Program-made: the position numbers and the translations under genes
Notes under the pieces: generated by a model
Told to the model about the DNA's origin: nothing
Database searches by the model: none
What the model saw: only the letters and a program-made list of their open reading frames with translations
Part shown: piece by piece, positions 40,238 to 49,846 of the stretch
Position numbering within the stretch: position 1 is the first letter of the stretch
How the letters are laid out: each line of letters begins with the position of its first letter
Assembly (NCBI GenBank): GCA_900554335.1
Contig: USGT01000001.1
Span: 1 to 64,000, forward strand
Length of the DNA stretch: 64,000 nt
Source of the DNA: an uncultured Oscillospiraceae bacterium
Lineage (GTDB): Bacteria; Bacillota; Clostridia; Oscillospirales; Acutalibacteraceae
Direction: 5' to 3'

Positions 40238-42532
40238 ATGCGTAAAACTGACATAAGTCAATACAGCAAATCAACCGGAAACTCAGCGGCCTCAAGAGCG
40301 AAAGGGCCAAGAAACAATTTTTCAAGGATTAGTGTTTCGGTTTTGAAAATTTTGTGGAGGTTTTTTCTAAGTATTTTTGCAATTATTTTTTTAACCGGAA
40401 TAATAATTCTTATTTCGCTTAATTTTTATAAATCTGCGCTTCTCAAAAATGACATCGCGCTTAACATAAATGCTTCGAAAGTTTCGCTGACGAGCTTTGT
40501 TTATGCAAACGATGAAAACGGCAACCCGCAGGAGTACCAAAGACTTTACAGCCTTGAAAACAGGGTGTGGGTTGATTTTTCTGAAATTCCGCAATATATG
40601 AAAGATGCGATTATAGCAATTGAAGATAAAAGATTCTATGAGCACGGCGGGGTTGACTGGAAGAGAACCTCCGGAGCTATCATGAACCTTACCAAAGGAA
40701 GCTCAAGCTACGGCGGCTCAACGCTCACTCAGCAGCTCATAAAAAACATAACCGAAGATAACGAAGTCAGCTTGACTCGTAAAATAAGGGAGATTTTTAG
40801 AGCGCTTGAACTTGAAAAGAGATATTCGAAAGATGAAATTTTGGAATCTTACCTTAATATAGTAAATTTCGGCGGCGGAAGCAGAGGCGTTGAAACTGCT
40901 TCTAATATTTATTTCGGCAAAAGCATCAAAGAATGCTCGCTTGCTCAGTGCGCAACAATTGCGGCTATAACTCAAAACCCAACGGCTTACAACCCGCTTT
41001 ATCACCCTGAAAACAACAGGGTAAGGCGCGAAACAGTTTTAAGCGAAATGCTCGATCAAGGCAAAATTTCTAAGGAAGAATATCAAAAAGCTATGGAAGA
41101 ATCTTCCAAGATGACTTTTGCGGATTATTCCAAAAAGACCTCAGAAGAAATTTCTTCTTCAAATGTTAGAAACTGGTATGTTGAAACCGTTTTGAAGGAC
41201 GTTATAAGCGACCTTTGCGAAAAATATAACATAGGAAAATCCGCAGCCGAAGACATGATTTATTCCCAAGGGCTCAAAATTTACTGCGCTGTTGATAGCA
41301 AGGCTCAGTCGATAGTTGAAGAGGCTATCAAAAATAAATCGATTATGTCCACTGACCAAAACCTTGAAATGGGCTTCTCGATGATAGATCTCAAAGGAAG
41401 AATTCTTGCAACAGTTGGCTCAAGAAAACCAAAAACAGGCAACTTGCTTTATGATAGAGCAAACTTCGCAAGGCGCCAGCCGGGTTCAACGATTAAACCT
41501 TTGGCGGCTTACACCCCTGCCATTGAAGAAGGCATGTTTAACTATTCTTCTTTGATTCCTGACGAGCCGCTGCAAATTCCGGCTGCAAACGGAGGCTACA
41601 AAAGCTGGCCGAACAACTGGTATAAAGGCTACAGGGGAAAAGTCACGCTTCAGTGGGCTCTTGAAAAATCCGCAAATGCTCCTGCTGCGCAGCTCATAAA
41701 CATGCTCACTCCGATGAAGAGCTATGAATTTTTGACCAAAAAGCTTGGCTTCACGAGCCTTGATTCAAGCGATGCCGTTTCTTTGGCAGCTCTTGCCACG
41801 GGCGGAACTCATTATGGTGTAACACCTCGTGAAATGGCCGGGGCGTTCCAAATTTTTGCAAATGGCGGAAAATTCTATAAACCTTACAGCTATTTTTATG
41901 TAACTGACAGAAACGATAAAATTTTGCTTGACCACAGGGATGACATCCCGATTCAAGCGGTTAGCTCTCAAACTGCAACTATTATGAACAGGCTCTTGAG
42001 AAACGTTATTACCGGCCGTGAGGGAACAGGTAGAGCCGCAAATATTGACGGCTGGAACGTTGTTGGTAAAACGGGAACTACAAACGATGATTACGACAGT
42101 TGGTTCATTGGCGTTACGCCTTATGCTGTGGGCGGAATTTGGACAGGCTACGACAACCCGAAAAGAATCCGAGACACGCCTGCGGCCATTAGAATTTGGA
42201 AACACATAATGACGGAATATTTAAAAGGAAAAGAAAACAAAGATTATGATTTCGACCCTGAAGTTATTTCGGCTAATTATTGCAAATCTTCAGGCAAGTT
42301 GGCAGGCCTTGGCTGCGGAAGCACCGCTACAGGATACTACAGCCCTTCGAACATGCCAGAAGTTTGTTCTGGCCATGCTTCCGCCAGAAGAAATGTTCAA
42401 GAAAGAGATTCCTCTTCAAGCGAAGCTTCTGATTCTTCGAGTGAGTCTTCAACGGCTGAAACTCAGGATTCCGAAAGTAGCGGTGAAGCTGAGCCGGCTG
42501 TGAGCACGCTTATCGATGACGATGATGATTAA
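40238..42532 (+). CDS. Class A penicillin-binding protein (PBP1A type)
   Basis: 764 residues from ATG 40238 with AAGGAG; an extension to 40199 starts within the promoter's downstream region without a ribosome binding site. A basic cytoplasmic start is followed by one membrane helix (about residues 45-70). The GT51 glycosyltransferase has EDKRFYEHGGVDWKR, GGSTLTQQLIKN and RKIREIFRALELEKRYSKDEILE. The transpeptidase has RQPGSTIKPLA (SxxK), EKSANAPA (SxN) and VGKTGTTNDDYDSWF (KTG). The C-terminal tail is Ser/Glu-rich and ends in a run of Asp. It builds and cross-links peptidoglycan. Confidence 0.95.
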   Translation: MRKTDISQYSKSTGNSAASRAKGPRNNFSRISVSVLKILWRFFLSIFAIIFLTGIIILISLNFYKSALLKNDIALNINASKVSLTSFVYANDENGNPQEYQRLYSLENRVWVDFSEIPQYMKDAIIAIEDKRFYEHGGVDWKRTSGAIMNLTKGSSSYGGSTLTQQLIKNITEDNEVSLTRKIREIFRALELEKRYSKDEILESYLNIVNFGGGSRGVETASNIYFGKSIKECSLAQCATIAAITQNPTAYNPLYHPENNRVRRETVLSEMLDQGKISKEEYQKAMEESSKMTFADYSKKTSEEISSSNVRNWYVETVLKDVISDLCEKYNIGKSAAEDMIYSQGLKIYCAVDSKAQSIVEEAIKNKSIMSTDQNLEMGFSMIDLKGRILATVGSRKPKTGNLLYDRANFARRQPGSTIKPLAAYTPAIEEGMFNYSSLIPDEPLQIPAANGGYKSWPNNWYKGYRGKVTLQWALEKSANAPAAQLINMLTPMKSYEFLTKKLGFTSLDSSDAVSLAALATGGTHYGVTPREMAGAFQIFANGGKFYKPYSYFYVTDRNDKILLDHRDDIPIQAVSSQTATIMNRLLRNVITGREGTGRAANIDGWNVVGKTGTTNDDYDSWFIGVTPYAVGGIWTGYDNPKRIRDTPAAIRIWKHIMTEYLKGKENKDYDFDPEVISANYCKSSGKLAGLGCGSTATGYYSPSNMPEVCSGHASARRNVQERDSSSSEASDSSSESSTAETQDSESSGEAEPAVSTLIDDDDD

Positions 42533-42603
42533 AAATTAGCATATTTTCTTTTCCCGGCATAATCTTAAAATATAGATACTCTCCAGATTGAAGGAGGAAA
42601 CTT

Positions 42604-43830
42604 ATGAGTCTTATAGTACAAAAATTTGGCGGAACTTCCGTCGCAGACACCTATCATCTGATAAGTGTGGCCAAAAAGGCTATTGCTTTTTATGAAAAGG
42701 GCAATGATGTTATAGTCGTGGTTTCGGCTCAAGGCAACACAACCGACGAGCTCATCAAAAAAGCAAAAAAAATAAGCCCTTACGCAAAGGGCAGAGAAAT
42801 GGACGCTTTGATGGCAACAGGCGAGCAAATTTCCGCTTCGCTTCTTGCAATGACCATTGAAAGCATGGGCGTTCCTGCAATTTCTTTGACGGGTTGGCAG
42901 GCAGGCTTTGAAACAAGCAGCGTTTTTAACGATGCAAGAATCCTCGAAATTAACACCGAAAGAATTAAAAAAGAAATTTCCGAAAAGAAAATCGTGGTTG
43001 TGACGGGCTTCCAAGGAATAAACTCATCCGGAGACATAACCACGCTCGGAAGAGGCGGCTCAGACACAAGCGCCGTTGCTATTGCAGGCGCAATGAAAGC
43101 TGACGTTTGCAAGATTTACACCGATGTTGACGGAGTTTACACCGCAGACCCAAGAGTTGTTTCTTCCGCAAGGAAACTCGAAATGCTTTCTTATGAAGAA
43201 ATGTTCAAGCTCGCGGCTCTTGGCGCTCAAGTTCTTAACGACACATCAATCGAAACCGCGCAGAAATACAACGTTGAAGTTGAAGTGCTTTCGAGCATGA
43301 AAAAAGATTGCAAAGGCACGATTGTTAAAAATATTCCGAAAAATGAAATTAACACGGTCAGCGGCATTGCAAACCAAAAAGAGCTTGCAAAAGTTATTGT
43401 CAGCAGCCTTAGCAGCGGTGCGGAAAAAGAAAGCATTATTTCGTTTCTTGAAGAAAAATGCCTCATAAAAGATTCCGCTTTAATGCCAACGGGCAAAAAT
43501 TCCGAAGGGCTTTTGGTGTTTTTGGCAAAAGAAGAAAACCTCCCAGAAGTTATCAAGCTTTTGGGAAGCTATCTTAAAGAAATTTCTGAAGAAAAAGCTG
43601 AGATTTTTTATGAAAAAGATAAAGCCGAAATTTCAGTTGTTAACCTTTCAGATGGCCTTAACGTGAACATTGCCTCAATAGTTTTCGAAACGCTTCATGA
43701 AAATAACGTTAACATTGAAATGGCAATGTGCGATAATTCCAGGATTTCCGTCGTTGTGGATGTTGAAAACTTGCACCGCTCGGTCAATGCATTACATAAT
43801 AAACTCTTCGAAGAAGATTATCTAACCTAA
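42604..43830 (+). CDS. lysC: Aspartate kinase
   Basis: 408 residues, AAGGAGG before ATG. The kinase domain has KFGGTSVAD at the start, TTLGRGGSDTSAVAIAGAMKA, and KIYTDVDGVYTADPRVV. Two C-terminal ACT domains (about residues 265-405, including LNVNIASIVFETLHENNVNIEMAMCD in part) indicate allosteric control by lysine or threonine. First step of the aspartate family: lysine, diaminopimelate, threonine and methionine. It is a single gene; its terminator lies inside the 3' end of the opposing gerKC-type gene. Confidence 0.95.
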   Translation: MSLIVQKFGGTSVADTYHLISVAKKAIAFYEKGNDVIVVVSAQGNTTDELIKKAKKISPYAKGREMDALMATGEQISASLLAMTIESMGVPAISLTGWQAGFETSSVFNDARILEINTERIKKEISEKKIVVVTGFQGINSSGDITTLGRGGSDTSAVAIAGAMKADVCKIYTDVDGVYTADPRVVSSARKLEMLSYEEMFKLAALGAQVLNDTSIETAQKYNVEVEVLSSMKKDCKGTIVKNIPKNEINTVSGIANQKELAKVIVSSLSSGAEKESIISFLEEKCLIKDSALMPTGKNSEGLLVFLAKEENLPEVIKLLGSYLKEISEEKAEIFYEKDKAEISVVNLSDGLNVNIASIVFETLHENNVNIEMAMCDNSRISVVVDVENLHRSVNALHNKLFEEDYLT

Positions 43831-43832
43831 AG

Positions 43833-43862
43833 GTCACACGGGTTCTTTCCCGGTGACTTTTA
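43833..43862 (+). terminator. lysC terminator inside the end of the gerKC-type gene
   Basis: GTCACaCGGG (43833-43842) pairs with CCCGgTGAC (43849-43857), then TTTTAATTTT. The hairpin also encodes the last residues (V-T-G-K-E-P-V) and stop of the opposing germination gene. Confidence 0.75.
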
Positions 43863-44925
43863 ATTTTGTTTCCACGCTGACTTTGCAGTTTAAACTTGGC
43901 AAAATTTCTTTCCAGTTATTTTCAATTTTTTTGAAATATTTTGGGTTTGAATTTTTAAGTATTTTAGCAAAATCAAAAACGTCCATTTTGGATTTAAGCG
44001 TTTTTTTCAAAAGATTTTCGCAAATTTCGGTTAGGTTTTTCGAGAAACTCTCTTCGATAATTCCTGTTATTTGCTGCGGGTTATGCGTGTAAAAGTTTTT
44101 GTCAAGCGAAAAGCTCGAAGCGGTTGTGTCGAGGTTTATTTCAAATTCGGGCATGTCGTTTTCATTTACTTTTGCGCTTATTTTTGGAATAACTTTTTCA
44201 ATCCTGCATGTAACGTCGCCCGTTTCTTCAGAGTTAACGACCAGCGAGCCGAATTTCGGCGTGCCTTTGAGCGCCATGAAACCAAAAGCCTCTTTGCCTT
44301 CAAGCAGGTTTTCCAGCTTATCGCCTTTGAATATTCCCGCGCCTTTCAGGTGCACTTCCTTTTCGTCTTCCATTTCAATCCAAGCGGCAAAAGGGTCGGT
44401 TTTTTCGTTTTTAAGGTTCGAAACAAAATGAAGCACATCCGAATTCAATTGAAGCGGCACTAAGTCGTGAATATTTTTCGATTTACGTGATTTGTCATTC
44501 GGGCTGATTTTCAAAATGTCAAAAGCTGTTTTCGAGATGCAAATTTTAACTTTTGGCCTTGTTTCGCAGTGCCTTATGAAGAAATCAATGAAATCATTCA
44601 CTCCGAATTTTGCCGCCTTTTCGCCTAAAATTAACATCAAATTCTGCGAATAAACCGCCGTGAGGCTCGTTTGTTTTGAAATATTATCGAGCGCTTCGGT
44701 TACGGTTTCGCCTTCGGTTTCAATCACTTTCGTGTTTGGCTCATTTTCGTTTAAAGGGTTTTGGAAATCAAGTGCCTGGACGATAACTTTGTAGTTTTTT
44801 TCTTCCTTTTCAATGCCAACGCCTTGAACAATGAGCTTTTGGTGAAGCTGCTGATTTTGCGTGCACCCGCTGAGGAACAAAACCATGAAAATAAAAGAAG
44901 TTAAAGCTAAAAATTTATGTTTCAA
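43834..44925 (-). CDS. gerKC: Ger(x)C-family germination lipoprotein (GerKC type)
   Basis: 363 residues from TTG 44925 (GGAGG nine bases upstream). The signal peptide has a lipobox L-S-G-C at about residues 18-21 (FLSGCTQNQQLHQ). Family features include KLIVQGVGIEKEEKNYKVIVQALDFQNP, TVTEALDNISKQTSL and the LEGKEAFGFMALKG segment. In the GerA receptor this is the lipid-anchored C subunit on the outer face of the spore inner membrane. It overlaps the gerKB-type gene by 11 bases. The suffix K is only the nearest clostridial name. Confidence 0.88.
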   Translation of the reverse strand: MKHKFLALTSFIFMVLFLSGCTQNQQLHQKLIVQGVGIEKEEKNYKVIVQALDFQNPLNENEPNTKVIETEGETVTEALDNISKQTSLTAVYSQNLMLILGEKAAKFGVNDFIDFFIRHCETRPKVKICISKTAFDILKISPNDKSRKSKNIHDLVPLQLNSDVLHFVSNLKNEKTDPFAAWIEMEDEKEVHLKGAGIFKGDKLENLLEGKEAFGFMALKGTPKFGSLVVNSEETGDVTCRIEKVIPKISAKVNENDMPEFEINLDTTASSFSLDKNFYTHNPQQITGIIEESFSKNLTEICENLLKKTLKSKMDVFDFAKILKNSNPKYFKKIENNWKEILPSLNCKVSVETKLKVTGKEPV

Positions 44926-46006
44926 GGATTTTTTCCTCCTTTGAGAGTTTTCTTTTCTTTAAAATTATTAAAATTAAAGGGATTAAAACTGTGCATAAAA
45001 TGAGCAGTAAAAGCAAAAACATCGTGATTGAAGATTTTTTAAGTTCTCCTAAGCTTCCCATGAAAAACGTTGCCACTGAAAAAAGAATTCCAACCGAAAT
45101 TATGAAAATTCTTCTGATTTTTTCGCCCCAGATTTTTTTGATTCCTTCCGCTGCAAGGAGCATAAACAGCGATGTTTTTATGAATATTCCTGAAATCCAT
45201 ATTCCAAGGTAAAGCGAGTCAAGGTGCCGGAATGAACCGAATTTTCCTATGCTTGCTGCTGTGTAAATAGGGAATAGCTGCGTTTCTATGAAGTCGCCCA
45301 TCGTTCCCACAGCAAGGGTTATAATCACCGCGAAAGTTAGGTATACTCCCAAGTTCCAAAGCAAAAAGCCTTTTAGTTTGCTGCCTTTTGCAAGCGGGAA
45401 CAAAACCGCCATAGAAACCAAGCATGAGCTTTGCGAAATCATGTAAAGTGCGCCTTCTTCTACTGATTTAAATCCTTCATACATTAGCGGTTTGAAGTTT
45501 ATTGTTTCAACGCTCGAAATCAGTGAAATTCCTAAAAACAAAAGCGAAAGAACCGTTGCAATCATTATGAACGTGCAAGTTCTCGCGAGCGCTTCGATGC
45601 CTTTGTAGGCGCCGTAGCATGAAGAAAGCAGCAAAAATATCGAAAGAAGCGGCAAAGAAATCGGCGGGTTGACTGCATTTGAAATGAAATTATCAAAGAT
45701 AGTTAGCGTGTGAAGCGTTATCACCATGAAATAAGCAACGTAAATCAAAATGAAAATATATCCCGCTTTGCCCATTAAATCTCGCATGTTGTCGAAAATA
45801 TTCATGAATTTATCCATTGAAAAGAGTTTGTAAATCGGGATTATAAGCAAGAAAACAATGAAAAATGAAATTGCCGCAGAGATGAGATGATCCCAAATAT
45901 CTGATTTTCCTATCAAAAGGTTTCCGTAAGTTATTGTTATTACCATTCTGCTCACGAAAAGCATCGTGAACATTTGCCCGACCGAAATGCAAGGCCGTTT
46001 TTCCAT
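44915..46006 (-). CDS. gerKB: GerAB/GerKB-family spore germination permease
   Basis: 363 residues with ten hydrophobic segments by eye and a short basic C-terminus (ILKKRKLSKEEKILET). It belongs to the GerAB branch of the amino acid-polyamine-organocation transporters (SVGQMFTMLFVSRMVIT at the start). In GerA receptors the B subunit binds the germinant. The ATG has TAGGTAGGA upstream. It lies 10 bases after the A subunit gene and overlaps the C subunit gene. Confidence 0.88.
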   Translation of the reverse strand: MEKRPCISVGQMFTMLFVSRMVITITYGNLLIGKSDIWDHLISAAISFFIVFLLIIPIYKLFSMDKFMNIFDNMRDLMGKAGYIFILIYVAYFMVITLHTLTIFDNFISNAVNPPISLPLLSIFLLLSSCYGAYKGIEALARTCTFIMIATVLSLLFLGISLISSVETINFKPLMYEGFKSVEEGALYMISQSSCLVSMAVLFPLAKGSKLKGFLLWNLGVYLTFAVIITLAVGTMGDFIETQLFPIYTAASIGKFGSFRHLDSLYLGIWISGIFIKTSLFMLLAAEGIKKIWGEKIRRIFIISVGILFSVATFFMGSLGELKKSSITMFLLLLLILCTVLIPLILIILKKRKLSKEEKILET

Positions 46007-46016
46007 AAGTTATTTC

Positions 46017-47555
46017 CTACCTTTTTACGTTTCTGTCTTTAACTTCCGAGCCCGGGAAGTCTTGAACTTTAATCATTTTTTTAGCAAGGAAGCTCCAGCC
46101 GCTTCTAACGATTACATCCCTCATCGCAAAAATGTTAAAAGGAGCTATAGGAGCAGTGAAAGGTATGCCGTAAGTGTTTTTGAAGCATAGGTTCACGAGA
46201 ACCAAAGTAAAAAGTATCATGATTCCCCAAATTCCAAGCAAACCGCCCACTATTATAAACGCAAATTTTAAGATTGATATTGGTTCATAGAGATTTGGAA
46301 TTACATACGAAGATATTGCCGTGAGAGCCACGACCATCAGCGTTGGAGCACCGATTAGTCCTGCGCTTACCGCCGTTTCGCCAATTACCAGTGCACCCAC
46401 GATGCTCACTGCATGCCCGAGCGGCCGGGGAATTCTGAGGCCTGCTTCACGCATTATTTCGTAAATTAAATGAATGATTATCGTTTCAAACATCAGCGAA
46501 AATGGCGTTGTTCCGACGGCTAAAGCGATTTTGCTGAGAATAGGCCCGGGCAAAATTTCGGGGTTAAATGTGCTTATTCCAACGTAAAGCCCCGGCAAAA
46601 GCGTTGAAAGAAAAAACGCCATGTATTTAAGCCACCTAGTGAACGTTGCGAAATATGAATGCATTGAATAATCATCAAGATGCTGAAAATATTCAACGAA
46701 AAAATAGGGAACTATCAGTGCATTTGGCGTTCCATCAACTAAAATTGCAATTCTTCCTTCCGAAATTTTCCCGCAAAGCGTGTCAGGTCGTTCGGTCATT
46801 CCAACGCTGCTGAACAAAGAAAAATCACCCTGACTTTCAAGGTAAGGAATTATGTAACCTGATTCCAAGATGGTTTCAAGGTTGATTTTTTCGAGATTTT
46901 TTTTAACTTTCCTGAGAATTTCTTTCGAAACTTTGCTTTCAAGGTAGCAAAGGCAAATTGAAGTTTTGCTGATTTTGCCAAGTTGCATGAGCTCGAATTT
47001 AAGGTCTGTGCTTTTGATTCTTCTTCGAATTAAGCTTAAATTCACCATCAAAGCTTCGATGAATCCTTCTCTTGAACCTCTTTGCATTAATTCCGAAGAA
47101 GGCTCTGAAATTGAGCGGAAGCTAAAGCCCTGCACGCCTAGCGCTAGCATGGAATCGTAGCCGTCCACTGCAAAAAGCGCGAAACCAGACATTATCATGT
47201 TGAAAGCATCTTCAAAGTTTGAAATTTGCGTTTGATCGCAGGCAACGACTAAATTGTCTTTTATGAAATTGAATTTTTCTTCGCCGGTTTTTCCTTTGAT
47301 GTCAAAGTTTATAATTGGCAGCAAAACGCTTTGCGTCAGGGTGTCTTTGCTTATCATTCCTGATATTGAAATCACTGCGCACGGCGTTTGCCCAAGGCTC
47401 AAATATTTCAGCGAGAAATCTGCGCTTTGGCTGAATTTACGTTTGAAAAATTCAATATTTTCAGTTAAAGATTTTGAAAAAAAATTTGTTTTGGCGGGCT
47501 TTTTTTCATCTTTTTGATTAATATATACGTCCACAAAATGCTTTAAATTTTTCAT
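46017..47555 (-). CDS. gerKA: GerA-family spore germination protein (A subunit)
   Basis: 512 residues; AAGGAG before ATG 47555. The N-terminal soluble domain (about 1-280) includes GKISEGRIAILVDGTPNALIVPYFF, a hallmark of GerAA proteins. Five or so membrane helices follow (about 285-470), including LRIPRPLGHAVSIVGALVIGETAV. It forms the channel-like A subunit of the germinant receptor with the two genes downstream. There is one complete A-B-C set here; the germinant is not predictable. Confidence 0.93.
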   Translation of the reverse strand: MKNLKHFVDVYINQKDEKKPAKTNFFSKSLTENIEFFKRKFSQSADFSLKYLSLGQTPCAVISISGMISKDTLTQSVLLPIINFDIKGKTGEEKFNFIKDNLVVACDQTQISNFEDAFNMIMSGFALFAVDGYDSMLALGVQGFSFRSISEPSSELMQRGSREGFIEALMVNLSLIRRRIKSTDLKFELMQLGKISKTSICLCYLESKVSKEILRKVKKNLEKINLETILESGYIIPYLESQGDFSLFSSVGMTERPDTLCGKISEGRIAILVDGTPNALIVPYFFVEYFQHLDDYSMHSYFATFTRWLKYMAFFLSTLLPGLYVGISTFNPEILPGPILSKIALAVGTTPFSLMFETIIIHLIYEIMREAGLRIPRPLGHAVSIVGALVIGETAVSAGLIGAPTLMVVALTAISSYVIPNLYEPISILKFAFIIVGGLLGIWGIMILFTLVLVNLCFKNTYGIPFTAPIAPFNIFAMRDVIVRSGWSFLAKKMIKVQDFPGSEVKDRNVKR

Positions 47556-47674
47556 TTTTTAAACTCCTTGGCTTTTTGTTTAAACACAGTTTTATCGTTT
47601 TCAAAATTTTGAAAATTATACATTTGGAAAATGCTATTTCACCAAAAATTGGATACGTTTGAATAAAATAATAA

Positions 47675-47702
47675 TTGACAAAAGCTCGATTTTTGTTAAA
47701 AT
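47675..47702 (+). promoter_or_regulatory. Promoter of the leader-lipase gene
   Basis: TTGACA (47675-47680), 16 bases, TAAAAT (47697-47702), about 28 bases before the start. It is not the sigma-E or sigma-G pattern. Confidence 0.6.
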
Positions 47703-47729
47703 AATAGCAAAATAAAGAAAGGGTTGATG

Positions 47730-49802
47730 ATGACGGTGAAAAATTTAAGCTTGGTAATTAATAAAGTGCTAAACAGTGAAAAGCTTAAAAATGAACTTGA
47801 AACTTTGGAAAATAGAGAGCAAATTTATGATTTTTTCACGCAAAATGGTTACTATGGTAGCTATGATGAGTTTTGCGTTGAAATGAACGAGCTTTTTAAT
47901 TTGCTTGAAATTTCTGACGATGATTTAGATTCAGTAGTCGGCGGACTCGGAGTAAATTCCGGCAAAGTAGCCGCTACCGCCCTTTCGGTTTTGTCTTTGC
48001 TCAGCAGCATGCCTAGCATAAACGCCGTAAACACGCAAAGCAATAAGAATACTTCAATTTCAAGCAGCCAAAAATTTGAAAAAACCAGCGAAATTTCTTT
48101 TGACGATTCATTTTTAAATTCGTTTTTTTCAAACAGCAACAAAAGTTTTTGGAATTCTCTTAAAAGCAAATTTTTTGAAAAAACCTCTAAAAGTAGCTTC
48201 GTTAGGATAGACAACCTTATTTTGAAATTTAAAAATTACTATAAAAGCAACAAAAATGCTTTAAACGTGCAGGCGGTTTCCGGCATGCTTTTTTCTATTA
48301 TTAAAATTGCTGAGGAGAAAAACTCCGGCAGCAAAGCCACGCAGCAAAATGCAGCCGAAGCAAAAAGCGCTTTGGAGAAAATTGCAAACAAACTTAAAAA
48401 TAAAAACAAAGTTAATCCCGAAGAAACGCTGCATTTAATCGAAAAAGTTGACAAGCTTTATAAAAGCACTAAAGGTGAAAAAACGAAGAGATTTAAATCT
48501 ATTGAAGAAGTAAAAACTGCTATTGAAAAGCTCATAGATCTAGAAAGTTTAAAGACTTATAAATCCTCTGCGAGCAAAAGCGAAATAGCGGAAATTAAAG
48601 AAATTATTTCAGCCATTTCGGATTATTATGTTGATGTTGGCGCGCTTAACGGCAAAACTTTCAAAAGTTATATTGAGGAAAGCAAAGATTACAAAGAGCT
48701 TTTGAAAAATGAAAAATCGGTTAGCATTAAAAATATTATTAAAACGATAAAAACCGTTTGCAAAAGCGACATTGAGGTTAATAACGGCACTATCAAGGCA
48801 GTTGGAAAAGAAAACGACACGTCTTTCGTAAGCGGGGATAAAATTTGCAGAAAAATTAATATTGATGAAGGCCTGAAAAAATCGCTGATTCAGGAACTTA
48901 ACACAGCTTGCGATTACAGCAACCATGTTTATATGTTTGAAAAGTCAGATATGTATGAATATGATTCCCGCAAAGGCAAATACATCAAATCGGAAGAAAC
49001 GAATGAAGATGAATCAAACAAAAGTAATCAGACATCAAAAATAAATGAAGGCAGCCCGTATTTCGGCTACTTTGGGGATAATTTTGCAGGCTTGGTTGAT
49101 ATAATTCCTCAGGGTGAAGATGAAGGGACCGTTTATCTTGCCTTCCGCGGAACATACTCGAAAGATGATGCTTGGATTGACAGCGATGTTTCAAAATCGG
49201 AGTGTTATTTCCTGGGTAAAAAATGTGTTCACAGAGGATTTTTGAACCGATATTTGCAGCTGCAAAGCGAAATGAAAAGACTTTTGGATGACAAAATAGG
49301 TTGTTATAGAAGAGAAACCGGAAAAGAAATTAAAAAAATTGTTGTAACGGGGCACAGTTTAGGCGGTGCACTTGCGACTTTGGCTGCCTTGGAGCTCAAG
49401 CAAAACGATAAAAAAATGCCTGTTAAATTAATAACGTTCTGTTCGCCGAGGGTTTTGTCGTTTGAGGCTTATGATTACGTTACAAAAAACAATATCTTGC
49501 CGCAAAGCGGTGAAAACGGCGCGGTTAGAATTTATAGGCACGGCGATGTTGTGCCAAATATGCCGTCTAGTTCAATGGGCTTTAAACATTTTGGGGAAGT
49601 TTTTTTCATAGCTAATCCTCCGAACGGATTTGAATCTGACAGCGAGAAAACGATTTATTCTAAAATTAAAAGTTATTTTAGCCTTGATGACTGGAAAGAA
49701 TGGGTTAAAAGCTTCATTGGTTACCACAGCATAACGGGCATTTTGGAAGATGTTTCTAAGCTTGGAAAAGAGGAAAAAGTTATATATAAAGAACTGTTTT
49801 GA
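47730..49802 (+). CDS. Class 3 lipase with an N-terminal Nif11-like double-glycine leader
   Basis: 690 residues from ATG 47730 (AAAGGG six bases upstream; ATG 47727 and TTG 47724 are alternatives). Residues 1-72 resemble a Nif11-type precursor leader: a helical VKNLSLVINKVLNSEKLKNEL start, a D-F-F-T-Q-N-G-Y turn, and LLEISDDDLDSVVGG ending in G71-G72. Next is a Sec-like hydrophobic segment (KVAATALSVLSLLSS), then about 330 Lys/Asn/Ser-rich residues. The lipase domain occupies about 445-680: YLAFRGTYS, GHSLGGALATLAALEL (nucleophile S543), HGDVVP (D606) and YHSITGIL (H666), the full triad. An exported lipase matured at G-G is inferred; no exporter gene is nearby. Fusion of a peptide leader to an enzyme of this size is unusual. 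Confidence 0.8.
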   Translation: MTVKNLSLVINKVLNSEKLKNELETLENREQIYDFFTQNGYYGSYDEFCVEMNELFNLLEISDDDLDSVVGGLGVNSGKVAATALSVLSLLSSMPSINAVNTQSNKNTSISSSQKFEKTSEISFDDSFLNSFFSNSNKSFWNSLKSKFFEKTSKSSFVRIDNLILKFKNYYKSNKNALNVQAVSGMLFSIIKIAEEKNSGSKATQQNAAEAKSALEKIANKLKNKNKVNPEETLHLIEKVDKLYKSTKGEKTKRFKSIEEVKTAIEKLIDLESLKTYKSSASKSEIAEIKEIISAISDYYVDVGALNGKTFKSYIEESKDYKELLKNEKSVSIKNIIKTIKTVCKSDIEVNNGTIKAVGKENDTSFVSGDKICRKINIDEGLKKSLIQELNTACDYSNHVYMFEKSDMYEYDSRKGKYIKSEETNEDESNKSNQTSKINEGSPYFGYFGDNFAGLVDIIPQGEDEGTVYLAFRGTYSKDDAWIDSDVSKSECYFLGKKCVHRGFLNRYLQLQSEMKRLLDDKIGCYRRETGKEIKKIVVTGHSLGGALATLAALELKQNDKKMPVKLITFCSPRVLSFEAYDYVTKNNILPQSGENGAVRIYRHGDVVPNMPSSSMGFKHFGEVFFIANPPNGFESDSEKTIYSKIKSYFSLDDWKEWVKSFIGYHSITGILEDVSKLGKEEKVIYKELF

Positions 49803-49810
49803 AACAAAAA

Positions 49811-49834
49811 AGCCACCTTTGACGGGTGGCTTTT
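49811..49834. terminator. Bidirectional terminator between the lipase and the binding-lipoprotein gene
   Basis: AGCCACC (49811-49817) pairs with GGGTGGCT (49824-49831), with T and A runs on either side. Confidence 0.85.
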
Positions 49835-49846
49835 CGCGCGGGAATT

